A program made the translations under genes and the position numbers. From IMG/VR virus record IMGVR_UViG_3300047552_001513, positions 1 through 23,070 of that record: 23,070 nucleotides of DNA; one strand, given 5' to 3'. This DNA comes from a virus. Positions 7,463 through 15,837 of this stretch are shown one piece after another. The notes below the pieces were generated by a model. That model worked only from the letters and a program-made list of their open reading frames with translations, ran no database searches and was not told where the DNA came from. Within the stretch, counting starts at the first letter, position 1. Every line of letters starts with the position of its first letter.

Positions 7463-8517
7463 GGCATGACCTGGATCAAATTCGTGAGCGTGTATACATC
7501 GCTTGCCGCCAGAGACAGGCCGGACGTTAGAGCGCGTCCATCCGCATATCGCACCGTGGCACGTCTCCCGCCGATAGCATCGAGGATCTGTTCATCGTAT
7601 AGCGGCTCACCTGCTGGGTGGCTCCGTAAAAGCGCGTTTAGCGAGTTGGCCAGATCTTGCGCTGTGCGTCCGTAGACAAATCCAGTCAAAACGATGGGTG
7701 TAGAAACAGCTGCGCTTGCGTATGGGATGATCCCATGTACTTGTTTCGTGTTATAAACTGCTTGTATTGCCGCTATTTGCGCGCTCGTAGCAGGGCCAAA
7801 ATCAGTGGCTAAACGCACCTCGACATGGTAACCGTATGAGCTATAATTGCGCGTTATTACGCGCACTCTGGTAATCGATGGGTCGGTTTTTAATGCCCAA
7901 TACTGATAAAACTCGGTTGGTCCAGATGGTGCGCGCGAGAGCGGATAGGCCAAACATCTTTGACGCAAACGATCATCAGTCTCCTCGTTTAGGCCGAGCG
8001 TAGTGATCCAATCGTACCCGTTTGACGCGATGATCGTAAAATTGCCGTTAGCGCTTGCGAGCGTTTGCCCTGAGTGGTTTCCGATTTCGCCTAGATCAAT
8101 GCTCTCGACCTCCACGATAACGCCGTTGGCATCGAGAGTATACGCGCCAGTGGACGCATAAACCTGCGTGCCACTGTACACGATCGGATCACCCTCGGCG
8201 ACAGTGCCGGTCCCATATACGACCACGTTACCGATAGTTGCGCGCGCAGGCTCCCTCGTTTGCTGGTAGTTTTGTAGCGCGCTTGCTGTTAGGGTGTCGC
8301 CTGTTGCGTATTGCGGCAAGCAAAATTGAGCCACGAGCGCAGCTTTTGAGCGCACCTCATAGGCGATATACGAGATCGCATCGATAAATCCAGCGCCTGC
8401 CTGAGTTGCGCGCCATGCCGTAGCTGGAAAATTGACTGCGTTTAAAATGGCTGTAATGTCGCTACGTACTGATTCGAACGTTGGCGCGGTCACGAGAGTC
8501 TCTAGATCAATCGCCAT
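7459..8517 (-). CDS. Baseplate J-like protein (Mu gp47 family)
   Basis: 352 aa, normal for the family. Recognisable signatures are an N-terminal helical start, a beta-rich central part with G-T-x-V-x-E-G-D spacing (YGTGTVAEGDPIVYSG, about residues 104-119), and the family segment NEETDDRLRQRC (about 177-188) followed by PSGPTEFYQYWAL. Baseplate J proteins form the inner wedge that connects the spike/hub to the outer baseplate in contractile tails. It lies 8 nt after the gp25-like gene and overlaps the I-like gene, as in Mu and P2. A weak AGGTG precedes the start. Confidence 0.88.
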   Translation of the reverse strand: MAIDLETLVTAPTFESVRSDITAILNAVNFPATAWRATQAGAGFIDAISYIAYEVRSKAALVAQFCLPQYATGDTLTASALQNYQQTREPARATIGNVVVYGTGTVAEGDPIVYSGTQVYASTGAYTLDANGVIVEVESIDLGEIGNHSGQTLASANGNFTIIASNGYDWITTLGLNEETDDRLRQRCLAYPLSRAPSGPTEFYQYWALKTDPSITRVRVITRNYSSYGYHVEVRLATDFGPATSAQIAAIQAVYNTKQVHGIIPYASAAVSTPIVLTGFVYGRTAQDLANSLNALLRSHPAGEPLYDEQILDAIGGRRATVRYADGRALTSGLSLAASDVYTLTNLIQVMP

Positions 8518-8525
8518 TGGTGCAC

Positions 8526-8894
8526 CTATAGCACGCCCTGCTCGGAGATAGCAATAGAGCTACCTCCGATTAGACGCGCGTTGAGTTGAAATTCGTAACT
8601 TGACCCAGTTTTTTTTACGTCAACAACTGCGCTCACAACGCGATCATCAGACATTGCGCGGTTATAGATGGCGGCCTTGATTTCGTTTTCCTTGATCGGA
8701 CTGTTCGGCAACACACCAAGCCCTGCCCCTGCGGATCTATCTCCGATGATCGATCCTTTGACAGCCATGCAGTCGATATACAGAGACTGTGCTACGACAA
8801 TTGGACCAGAAACCAGAGTAAGATTTGGGTCTAAATCACCTTGCCCGTCCTGAAAAATCATTGCGATGTCCACACCATAACCGTAGTTATCCAT
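8526..8894 (-). CDS. Baseplate wedge protein (gp25/W-like)
   Basis: 122 aa. The early segment GVDIAMIFQDGQGDLDPNLTLVSGP has the family spacing (YGxDI, DLDPxxxLVSG) of gp25/Mu gp46-like wedge proteins, followed by an internal VLPNSPIKENEIKAAIYNRAM helix that fits the conserved bend. It sits directly before baseplate J. AAGGAG precedes the ATG by 8 nt. The upstream stop TAA (8896-8898) is one base away. Confidence 0.75.
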   Translation of the reverse strand: MDNYGYGVDIAMIFQDGQGDLDPNLTLVSGPIVVAQSLYIDCMAVKGSIIGDRSAGAGLGVLPNSPIKENEIKAAIYNRAMSDDRVVSAVVDVKKTGSSYEFQLNARLIGGSSIAISEQGVL

Positions 8895-8895
8895 T

Positions 8896-9942
8896 TTACA
8901 TACTCCTTACTATGGATTTGATTGGCATTGGTACAACTGACATTTTTGTGAGGTCAGTCGACGCCGCAGCTTCGGCAGAAGCAACTTTATGAGTGTGTGT
9001 TTTTATTTTATCAAGCGCGCTCACAACGTCGCGCATGAATTGCTCGATTGGTGCGCTCAAAGATAGGCTGTCCGTTCCGTTGGCTATCGTTACGCTCGTT
9101 ATGTCAGACGTGCGCCACCCTATCACGTACGGAGTTGCGTCGATTTGGCAACAAACCACCGTTGCCCCTGGTGCAAACGTTGCGACTATGCCGGGCAATC
9201 CCCAAGCGACTTGAACGCGCTTGCACGAGACTCCATCGATAAACACAGAGCAAAAGTTACCATTCTGTGCTTCGATTGTCCCATGCTTGATCTTAACGTC
9301 GCCAACCCTGCGCGCAACTGACGATAACAACAGATCGAGCGTATCGCTCTCTGGAGCAAAATCGACGCGCGTGGAGTCCGTTGATGCATCGTAGATCGCT
9401 CGTACGACACGATGCTGATTGCCGGCAAGCGACATCGGGAGCATCGCAAACCCACGGATAGAGACCTGTCCAGAGCTATGATCTTCATCAAACACGAGCG
9501 ATGGATCGACCTCGATTGGGTCGGATTCACCGAAAAAAACCTTGCCATTTGGGAGCACACGATAGGGCGTGTTTATGGCGCTAGCTATGCGCTTGCACGC
9601 GTCCAAACGGGTGCCTGCTGGTATCAGCATCGATACCACTCGCCCAGGATCCTGCTGCTCGCTATCGATGCCCAAAATCATCATCACAGCGCGCAAACTC
9701 GCGTCAACCCAACGCGCTGGGATGCTCTCAAAAAGCTTGGCAGGACCGCAACGGATCAAGCCTTGCTGCGTGATCGTATCATACCTGACAAAATGGCCAA
9801 CGAGCGCCGTGCTTGCCGTTGTGAGGGTTGCCGGTGCGCCTACGACAAATTGACCATCGACAATGGCTTCGAAATCGCAAAACCACCCGATTTGGTCGCA
9901 CTCAAACACCCCATTTGCCAAGCCAACGCCGTTTAGGTTCAT
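8896..9942 (-). CDS. Baseplate hub/spike protein
   Basis: 348 aa. The first ~150 residues look like a hub domain: LDACKRIASAINTPYRVLPN then GKVFFGESDP (about 113-140) matches the dG-x-v motif of tail hub proteins. Residues about 215-280 (VKIKHGTIEAQNGNFCSVFI then CKRVQVAW) resemble the OB-like fold of gpV/gp45 spikes. Near the C-terminus is KTHTHKVAS, a His-x-His motif often seen at the tip region of spikes, where it can bind metal. Hub and spike functions therefore seem joined in one chain. The start overlaps the previous stop as ATGA. Confidence 0.65.
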   Translation of the reverse strand: MNLNGVGLANGVFECDQIGWFCDFEAIVDGQFVVGAPATLTTASTALVGHFVRYDTITQQGLIRCGPAKLFESIPARWVDASLRAVMMILGIDSEQQDPGRVVSMLIPAGTRLDACKRIASAINTPYRVLPNGKVFFGESDPIEVDPSLVFDEDHSSGQVSIRGFAMLPMSLAGNQHRVVRAIYDASTDSTRVDFAPESDTLDLLLSSVARRVGDVKIKHGTIEAQNGNFCSVFIDGVSCKRVQVAWGLPGIVATFAPGATVVCCQIDATPYVIGWRTSDITSVTIANGTDSLSLSAPIEQFMRDVVSALDKIKTHTHKVASAEAAASTDLTKMSVVPMPIKSIVRSM

Positions 9943-10622
9943 TGCCCATACCCCACTGGAATTGCTTTCGCGTACGCTTCTGCCGATGGTTTCTCGTAGT
10001 TGATCGTGGGCGAGTCAATGACGACGTCTTTATTCTCTGGCGTTTTTTCTGTTGACACGATCGGAGACGGAGCCCACTCCTCGCAGTCGATATCGAATTC
10101 TACGCGCTGCTCTGAGCTGTTATACGACCCTGCGATGTTTTTAATGGTCATGGATTTAGCTCCAACGGCAATCGTGAGCGGATGCTCGATCGAGACTATC
10201 GCACCAGTGTTTTTGGCTCGCACAAATTTATCTATCCACCCATAGAGCAAAGCCACTTGATTCGACTCTGTGTTTTTCTTGAGCGCGTACATCTTGATCG
10301 ATATCTTCGCCAGCTCTTTGCTCAAAAACGTGCGCGTAGGTGTTTTTCCTCGCTGCGAAGGGGATTCCCAGCGAGACCCTGCTTCGACGTCGACTTTGCA
10401 ACCTAGGTTAAACGGCACTTTAGCGCCCCCTATCACTGGGAGCCATGCCGCCAGGTCTTGCGTTGGCAGAGTAGTGTCTCGATCTGTGCCAACGATACCC
10501 GTAAAATCCATCGAGTCTGGAGTGGGTGGCTGCGCTTTTGGCGTGATTATAGGCTGGATCCCTCCGCTATCACGTGAGCGCTCATTCATTCTGTCCGCCC
10601 AAGACGCGCTTATGTCAGTCAT
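9939..10622 (-). CDS. Unknown tail protein between tape measure and hub
   Basis: 227 aa. The N-terminal ~60 residues are polar and proline-rich (PIITPKAQPPTPDS). Residues about 95-190 look like one compact alpha/beta unit (FLSKELAKISIKMYALKKNT, IVSIEHPLTIAVGA, VEFDIDCEEW). There is no signal peptide and no membrane helix. This position usually holds a tail-tip or baseplate initiator (LysM/gp53-like or Mu gp43-like), but no such motif is clear. A GAGGG-like site lies close to the start. Confidence 0.55.
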   Translation of the reverse strand: MTDISASWADRMNERSRDSGGIQPIITPKAQPPTPDSMDFTGIVGTDRDTTLPTQDLAAWLPVIGGAKVPFNLGCKVDVEAGSRWESPSQRGKTPTRTFLSKELAKISIKMYALKKNTESNQVALLYGWIDKFVRAKNTGAIVSIEHPLTIAVGAKSMTIKNIAGSYNSSEQRVEFDIDCEEWAPSPIVSTEKTPENKDVVIDSPTINYEKPSAEAYAKAIPVGYGQ

Positions 10623-10629
10623 CTTGCCC

Positions 10630-12084
10630 TCACATCCACGCCAGATTGCGCATTGTGCCGTTTAGCGCGCTTGCATTAGCCTGCGCTTGCTCTTGAGGAG
10701 TGCCAGATCCGCCAGTGATGTTCATGGTGATATTTGGCGCAATATAGCTGTTATTTGCCACAGTGCTGTTTCCCACAGATTGCCCGATCTGTCCTGATAG
10801 GTTTGGCGCCACTGGCGCGCTCACAGCAGGAGCTCCTGCAGCATTTGGCGCTGTATCTCCAGTGATAAACGACGTAACACTACCTGCAGCATCATACGCA
10901 GCTTTGCCAAGATCTGCGATCCACTGGCCCATCTTCTCGTACGTTTTGCCATCGAATAACGTTGGAAGCGCATTGCTTGCGATCCATTCGATCGCCATCG
11001 AAAGCGCGTTTATAGCCTCCACGAACCCATACACAAGCAGCGCCCCAGCGCCAAACACTACTCCGAGGATCGTACCTATTACGCGCATCGACGAGCCAAC
11101 GCGCTTGGCGAGGGCAGGCCATCCGCCAAAAGTCTTGATCATGTCGCCGATGAGCCACGTTGCGGAGTCAATGACAGGCATAAATGCATTCGAAAACTCG
11201 CCTCCAAGCGCCTTGAGCGTAGGCAGCGCGCTAGCTAGCCACGAGTTGACCTGTTTAAGATCTTCAACGAATGGCTTCGAATCCTCATCGTAAAAAATGC
11301 CTTTGATTTGGCCTTTTAGCGACTCGATTTGCCCTCCTATCGTGCCTAGGCCTATTTGCTCTGACACCTCGCCTAACGCGCGCTTGCCGTCGTTTGTTGC
11401 AAGTGACGTGAGGGCAGCGGCAAGATCTCTAGTGCCAAGCTTTTTGGCCGCTATGAGCTTATGCACTTGATCTGCTGTAAGATTCTTACTCTTGGCTATC
11501 GCTGTCAATACTGGGACAGTAATTTTAGACTCGCCAAGCGCGTCAAGCGATAAAAACCCCATGCCTGAGGTTTTGGTGATCATCGTCTGCAATTGCTCGA
11601 GCTTAAGATTCTTGTCAACGGCAACCGAAGCGATGTCACTAACGGCAAGCGCTAGTTTTTCGCTCACGTCTTGACGCATGCCTTGCTGACGGAATCCAGT
11701 GATAGCCTGCGCCATTTGCTCGGTAGAAAACGCCGTTTTGTCGCCTAGAACGCGTATGCGGTCGAATATTGCGCGCGAATTTTCCTTGGTTTCTCCAAGC
11801 GCTTGGTAGGCAGTCAATATGCCATCGCGAAAATCCATCGCATCTGCGGCAAATTTGCCACCTACGACAGAAAGCGCACTTACCGCAGCGATAATCCCCC
11901 CGCCAAACTTAATCGCGGAGGAGACAGAGCCAAGCCCTTCGCTTAACGACTTTCCCCAAGAAGCTGCCGATTTCGATGCTTTTTTGGCGCTCTTGTCGAT
12001 TGAGTCAAGAGACGCGGTAATCTTGCGCGCTTTGCCTGTAAACTGGTCTATGAGCTCAAACGTGAATTTTATCGACTCCATCAT
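10630..12084 (-). CDS. Tape measure protein
   Basis: 484 aa. The N-terminal KITASLDSIDKSAKKASKSA segment is helical, followed by a hydrophobic stretch about 57-75, a domain with MAQAITGFRQQGMR and LGTRDLAAALTSLA that is typical of TMP_2/lambda-tape-measure families, and a second hydrophobic segment about 336-360 (GTILGVVFGAGALLVYGF). The C-terminus is Ala/Pro/Asn-rich. It sits directly after the frameshifting chaperone pair. At the generally used ~0.15 nm per residue this suggests a tail of roughly 70 nm. ATG at 12084 overlaps the GT stop as ATGA; a second ATG at 12081 has better spacing from AGAGG. Confidence 0.88.
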   Translation of the reverse strand: MMESIKFTFELIDQFTGKARKITASLDSIDKSAKKASKSAASWGKSLSEGLGSVSSAIKFGGGIIAAVSALSVVGGKFAADAMDFRDGILTAYQALGETKENSRAIFDRIRVLGDKTAFSTEQMAQAITGFRQQGMRQDVSEKLALAVSDIASVAVDKNLKLEQLQTMITKTSGMGFLSLDALGESKITVPVLTAIAKSKNLTADQVHKLIAAKKLGTRDLAAALTSLATNDGKRALGEVSEQIGLGTIGGQIESLKGQIKGIFYDEDSKPFVEDLKQVNSWLASALPTLKALGGEFSNAFMPVIDSATWLIGDMIKTFGGWPALAKRVGSSMRVIGTILGVVFGAGALLVYGFVEAINALSMAIEWIASNALPTLFDGKTYEKMGQWIADLGKAAYDAAGSVTSFITGDTAPNAAGAPAVSAPVAPNLSGQIGQSVGNSTVANNSYIAPNITMNITGGSGTPQEQAQANASALNGTMRNLAWM

Positions 12085-12703
12085 TGACCTCTAGAGCATA
12101 GTGAGTACAAAATGTCCGCTATCCAAAGAGCCCCTGCTTGCGCGCTGTATGACCTGTCTCCGGCTATTAGCGACTCGATCGCATCTGCTCTCGCTGACCT
12201 GGCGAGCTCCCCCGGGGCTAGTAGAAGCTCACATATCTCGGCAACCTCGATCGTTATCGGAGGGGGGGCGTAGGCTTTTTTTTGGAGTTGACAAACAGAC
12301 CCAACATAACAGGGCCTAAAACAGTGAGCAGATCAAAATGCGCATCATATATCTGTTCGATCTCGTGCGATTTATGCGAGCAACACAGCTCCTTGATCAC
12401 AAGATCGAACAGCTCCAACGTACTTTTCCCTCGTTCCTCTTCGCCTATATCTAGCGCGGCTTGCTTGATGCGCGTATTTTTAGCCCTTGAGTGCGCCCCG
12501 CGCGGTAACGTGACAGTGAATTCTAGCTCACTTTCGAGCACGTTCTCAAAGTCTTTTGGCAACTCAGAGAACGAGATCGTGCGGTCATCTCCGAGAATCG
12601 GAAGCAAAAATGGACCATTATCAGCAGAGACGGCCACAGTTTCGTAGCCGTCGTACTGAATCTTGACACGATTGATGCACGCATGTTTGCTCATGGAATC
12701 CAT
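12081..12703 (-). CDS. Tail assembly chaperone, frameshifted form (GT)
   Basis: Reading 12703 to 12275 in the G frame and then shifting -1 continues without interruption to TGA 12081-12083. This adds 64 residues to 143 of G, about 207 in total. The extension begins AYAPPPITIEVAEICELLLAP and ends DILYSLCSRGQ; it is helical and has the look of a real T domain. The extension ends exactly at the tape-measure start (ATGA). In lambda-like and other tailed phages a -1 shift here makes GT, which recruits tail tube protein to the tape measure. It is an out-of-frame product, so a single plain translation of these coordinates does not give it. Confidence 0.85.
12254..12703 (-). CDS. Tail assembly chaperone, unshifted form (G)
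   Basis: 149 aa when no frameshift occurs; the last residues are KKKPTPPLR. The body is acidic and helical (LPKDFENVLESELEFTVTLP, ALDIGEEERGKSTLELFDLV), typical for G-type chaperones, with a short conserved-looking start. It lies between tail tube and tape measure, the invariant place for this pair in tailed phages. ATG at 12703 is used here; a second ATG at 12694 is possible and neither has a strong ribosome-binding site. Confidence 0.8.
   Translation of the reverse strand: MDSMSKHACINRVKIQYDGYETVAVSADNGPFLLPILGDDRTISFSELPKDFENVLESELEFTVTLPRGAHSRAKNTRIKQAALDIGEEERGKSTLELFDLVIKELCCSHKSHEIEQIYDAHFDLLTVLGPVMLGLFVNSKKKPTPPLR
12275..12281 (-). promoter_or_regulatory. -1 programmed frameshift site A AAA AAG
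   Basis: In the G frame the codons read TCC AAA AAA AAG, so the heptamer A AAA AAG is in the correct X XXY YYZ phase. This is one of the most efficient bacterial slippery sequences. The zero-frame stop is 21 nt further on (TAA 12254-12256). No strong downstream stem or pseudoknot was identified by eye. Confidence 0.85.
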
Positions 12704-12712
12704 GCGCCTATG

Positions 12713-13162
12713 TTAAATCACCGGCTCGCCATTTTCAAGGGGCACACCGATAATATTTGGCTTGACAGTGACATAAAGCCCCTCATTGGTCTTATACTCC
12801 TGAGAAACTGACAGGATCCTCTGAAATGTGAATCCGTATGTCAACGTTTGCTGACCAGGTGGCGCAATCGACAAGAAGATCTGCCCTGACGAGCTCATGA
12901 AGCGCTTTACAGAGCGCTTAAACTGCTGCCATGAGAGCGCGTGAATCTCCATCGATAGCGATGTGGAAAAAACGCCAGCGCTCGCTTGGAGCGGAATGCC
13001 TGAGCCAAGATCGTCGTTTTTTACGTCGTTTGCATACTCGATTGACACCGATCTGCCAACGATCGCAACTCCGCCAAGGGTAAACGCGTTTACCCAGGCA
13101 TAGTCATAATTGTCTTGACCTAGGTACAGAATTGCTGGGTTTCGGATGGTACCGCTTGCCAT
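12713..13162 (-). CDS. Tail tube protein
   Basis: 149 aa from the ATG at 13160-13162, which has GGAG 7 nt upstream inside the end of the sheath gene; an in-frame ATG six codons earlier is less likely. Beta-rich sequence with the tube-like pattern of an N-terminal strand pair, the segment GVAIVGRSVSIEYANDVKND and a C-terminal KPNIIGVPLENGEPVI fits tubes of contractile phages. Position immediately after the sheath and before the G/GT chaperone supports this strongly. It would form the inner rigid tube through which DNA passes. Confidence 0.8.
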   Translation of the reverse strand: MASGTIRNPAILYLGQDNYDYAWVNAFTLGGVAIVGRSVSIEYANDVKNDDLGSGIPLQASAGVFSTSLSMEIHALSWQQFKRSVKRFMSSSGQIFLSIAPPGQQTLTYGFTFQRILSVSQEYKTNEGLYVTVKPNIIGVPLENGEPVI

Positions 13163-13166
13163 GTTT

Positions 13167-14630
13167 TTACTCCGCCACAACGGTAAATGTTATTGATTCT
13201 GTGTAGTTTTTCGCAGGAAAAACGACTTCTCCGCGCAGGCCATTGCTCGCATAGGTTTGATCGACCACAAACGAGCAGTCTCCATCGGTCAATCCTCGCA
13301 CACCCTGGTTGACGTACGCTGACACATTGGCGCCAACGTGAGCTGCTGCGGCGGGCGATGGCGCGTTGAGTATGAGCGCATCATTATCTGCTACGTCATC
13401 GGCCTTATTGCGCTTAATAGGCTCATTTAACCATGTCTGGAGCTGTCTGCGCGCCAATCGATAGATCAAATTAGCTATGCGCACGTTACATATTCGATCG
13501 TAAAACGATTCGATCGAGTGAGTTCGACCTGCGCTGAAAAACCATTGGCCATCGAAAACAGTGGTAACGATTGAGGCGTCATCTAGGAGCGCAAACGCAT
13601 ATTCGTCGTAAACCGGCGAAGCTTCGAGCGCATATTCCCCGTTTTGCCCTCGCGCACCAAGATCATGGTCAAGAGCTTCAGACCCTAGTTTACGCGCGGC
13701 CTCTTGGATCAGTGTTGGATAGAGCGTTCGCAGCTTGCCGCCTATGGAGTCAGTCAATAGACCTGGGCCACCGACAGAGATGACTTGACGGTTGCGCGTA
13801 ACAGCCAAAGCCGCTGCACGGAAAGCGTTGCCCCATGTGGTGATATCGCTAGGAGTTGCGGTTGACACAGGACCAGGACCAGGGATGACTATAAACGCAG
13901 GTTTATTTGCGCTGAACATCGCGTTGATCTCGGTTACCGCTGCGCCGTAGTACGTGCTCCATGCGGTTGACCGATCGGCATCGGTTGCTCCTGCGTGCGT
14001 TGTCAGCACGATTACGCAATCAAAATCGTGTCCGGATGCGCGTAAAGCTGTCATCGCGGTTCCAAGATTCGTAGTCGAAACCGTTGGCCCTGTGCTCGTA
14101 GCGCTGTAAATCTCGCCCAGCACGTAGTTGGTGCCAGTGGCAAAATTGAGCGTAACGCCAGTTGAAAACGACCCGTCATACATCAGATAGGTTGCCGCAG
14201 TCGCTATTGTTCCGGACCACGTATACCCATCGTCTAGGGAGTAGCGGAAAGTTGCAGTTCCTCGCGCACCTCCGAGCAAAATCTCGACCTTGATCTTGTA
14301 GTGGCACAATGGATTGCCCGAGAGCGTTACGAGCGGTCCTGCGCCTGACTGTGTAACTGCGCTCGACGATCCATTGGTTGCGGTTGCTGGAACAGCTATG
14401 ATTTTGCGCCATCCCTGCGCTGTAGCAGCGCGCGCAACGGCTTTACCGAGTTCGTGACCTCCGATCAACGTTGCTATTGTTGACAAAGGCATGTTTCCGA
14501 TAGCTACTGGCACGTTTGCTGTGCCAGTGTTGGAGTACGGGCCAACAATCGCTATTACTCCAGATCCCGCAAACCCAGCAGGGGCTGCTCTTCCTGCGCT
14601 CAAAGTACCTGTTGCGTTAGGTGCTGCCAT
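13167..14630 (-). CDS. Tail sheath protein with inserted Ig-like domain
   Basis: 487 aa, the contractile outer tail cylinder (DUF2586-like). The N-terminal SGVIAIVGPYSNTGTANVPV and the middle GHDFDCVIVLTTHAGATDAD plus KPAFIVIPGPGP fit the sheath core, and the conserved-looking C-terminus ends in FTVVAE. The sheath sequence is interrupted at about residues 91-178 by a beta-rich domain (GGARGTATFRYSLDDGYTWS, ATAATYLMYDGS, STGVTLNFATG) that also occurs in three other virion proteins here. GAGGT precedes the ATG. It lies between the terminator-like gene and the tail tube, normal for Mu- and P2-like phages. Confidence 0.88.
   Translation of the reverse strand: MAAPNATGTLSAGRAAPAGFAGSGVIAIVGPYSNTGTANVPVAIGNMPLSTIATLIGGHELGKAVARAATAQGWRKIIAVPATATNGSSSAVTQSGAGPLVTLSGNPLCHYKIKVEILLGGARGTATFRYSLDDGYTWSGTIATAATYLMYDGSFSTGVTLNFATGTNYVLGEIYSATSTGPTVSTTNLGTAMTALRASGHDFDCVIVLTTHAGATDADRSTAWSTYYGAAVTEINAMFSANKPAFIVIPGPGPVSTATPSDITTWGNAFRAAALAVTRNRQVISVGGPGLLTDSIGGKLRTLYPTLIQEAARKLGSEALDHDLGARGQNGEYALEASPVYDEYAFALLDDASIVTTVFDGQWFFSAGRTHSIESFYDRICNVRIANLIYRLARRQLQTWLNEPIKRNKADDVADNDALILNAPSPAAAAHVGANVSAYVNQGVRGLTDGDCSFVVDQTYASNGLRGEVVFPAKNYTESITFTVVAE
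14097..14360 (-). other. Shared Ig-like domain, copy in tail sheath
   Basis: Residues about 91-178 of the sheath. Signature elements in order are VTLSGNP, GARGTATFRYSLDDGYTW, TAATYL, STGVTLNF and a GEIY-type last strand. The same order appears in the other three copies. Confidence 0.75.
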
Positions 14631-14645
14631 TTTTTACCTCTATAG

Positions 14646-15434
14646 TCATGTGGCTGTCACTCCTGTCAAGGCAACGTCTGTCACGTTGACATATTCGCCC
14701 TCGTCGAAAAGATCCATAAGAACATCAAATTCGCATCGCATTATTAACAAACTTCCCTCGCTAATTCCAGACCCAGATTCTGCGCTCGTGGTCAAAGACG
14801 AAGCTCGTATGTCTCCTGTAGCCCTACGGCAAGCCTTCAAGACCTGCCCCATTGCAAACCACACAGCATCTTGATCGCGTGTCTTGCGCGTATAGTTGGC
14901 GGTGTATAGATCGCCGACTGTGTAGTTTCCTGCCTCAAAAGCGCATGTAATCGACGTGCCAGACACAATAGAGCGCACGTAAACAAGGCCCGTGTCAGGG
15001 ACGGCAATGCTTGCCGCAGTGAGTTGCTGAGTGGACCAATTGAGTCCATCGCAACTAAAGCGCACTTCGGAAGTCCCGAGCGCTCCAGACTTGGTGATCT
15101 CGGCTCTGTATCCAGTGCTCGATTGGTTGATCAACGTCCCGCCAAACGTGACGTTAGGACTAAGCGCGTTCGATTTGGTCGTAACAGACACAGATCCATG
15201 GTTTCCGACGGCTTTAACCGTGATGTCAAACTGTGTGCGCGCCAAAAGTACTTCGCTCGTGGCAACGATTTCAGGCGCTCCAACGATCTCAAAAGTAACA
15301 GATTTTTTGGTCTTCGCTTGTCTCGTTTTATGCTCGCCTGACAAGACCTCGAAACCCATCGAGATGAGTTTTGGAGTTATGGCATCAACGAATGCATACG
15401 GTCTATTATAGACGTTTTTATTTGACGTTGCCAC
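14646..15434 (-). CDS. Tail-terminator/neck-like protein with inserted Ig-like domain
   Basis: 262 aa; GTG start at 15434 overlapping the previous gene by 17 nt. The two outer parts (about 1-85 and 188-262) look like one split alpha/beta fold: YAFVDAITPKLISMGFEVLS, LARTQFDITVKAVG, DAVWFAMGQVLKACRRATGD, LLIMRCEFDVLMDLFDEGEY. This fits tail terminator or head-tail joining proteins, which sit before the sheath. The middle (about 91-184) is the shared beta domain (GALGTSEVRFSCDGLNWS then TAASIAVPDTG and FEAGNYTVGDLY). Terminator function is inferred from fold impression and gene order. Confidence 0.6.
   Translation of the reverse strand: MATSNKNVYNRPYAFVDAITPKLISMGFEVLSGEHKTRQAKTKKSVTFEIVGAPEIVATSEVLLARTQFDITVKAVGNHGSVSVTTKSNALSPNVTFGGTLINQSSTGYRAEITKSGALGTSEVRFSCDGLNWSTQQLTAASIAVPDTGLVYVRSIVSGTSITCAFEAGNYTVGDLYTANYTRKTRDQDAVWFAMGQVLKACRRATGDIRASSLTTSAESGSGISEGSLLIMRCEFDVLMDLFDEGEYVNVTDVALTGVTAT
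14883..15164 (-). other. Shared Ig-like domain, copy in terminator-like protein
   Basis: Residues about 91-184. This is the most divergent copy: GALGTSEVRFSCDGLNW, TAASIAVPDTG, then a short insertion and CAFEAGNYTVGDLYTANYT. The GD-Y last strand matches the sheath copy. Confidence 0.65.
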
Positions 15435-15837
15435 GTTTACCCACTAGACTCATAGCATAAGTTTTGAATATTTTTTCGATGTGTTCTTGCCATTTTTTAG
15501 GCAGTTTCGTGCCTGGTATTATGGGTCTTTTGACGGTCTTTTTCCCTCTCCCATGCATTTTAAATCCATAGTTGTGAGGTCGATCGTTGTTAGAGGTTAT
15601 GTAAAAAGAGTCTGGCTTAACCATCAACCTAATCGAAACCCATCTAAGCGCAATCGTCTTGTCTTCAGTGAGTCTCCATCGTCTACCGCTTGGAGCCGTC
15701 CCTGCGCGTATCGTCTCTACGTTTTTCGAAAAGATCTCGTTTGCCGCGCGCTTAAGTGGAGTTTTCCCGTGCATGCCAGCGATCGCGCGCTTGAGCGAAT
15801 TCAGCTGCCCGATGTCGTACGATAATCGCGCTCTCAC
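15418..15837 (-). CDS. Phage virion morphogenesis protein (Mu gpG / P2 gpS-like)
   Basis: 139 aa, strongly basic. The start is GTG, overlapping the upstream stop as GTGA, with AGGTGA just ahead. The family pattern is visible: helical N-terminus, then GTAPSGRRWRLTEDKTIAL (P-x-G-x-x-W-x-x-L), a small-residue beta part, and RPIIPGTKLPKKWQEHIEKIF, like the conserved C-terminal 'P-R-x-F/W-L' helix. Such proteins act in tail completion and head-tail joining. It stands between the DUF1320 connector and the terminator-like gene, as expected. Confidence 0.72.
   Translation of the reverse strand: MRARLSYDIGQLNSLKRAIAGMHGKTPLKRAANEIFSKNVETIRAGTAPSGRRWRLTEDKTIALRWVSIRLMVKPDSFYITSNNDRPHNYGFKMHGRGKKTVKRPIIPGTKLPKKWQEHIEKIFKTYAMSLVGKRGNVK

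Noticed and set aside
10763-11293. 176-aa plus-strand frame opposite the tape measure gene
   Set aside because: It is antisense to a clear tape measure gene and has no family signature or promoter.
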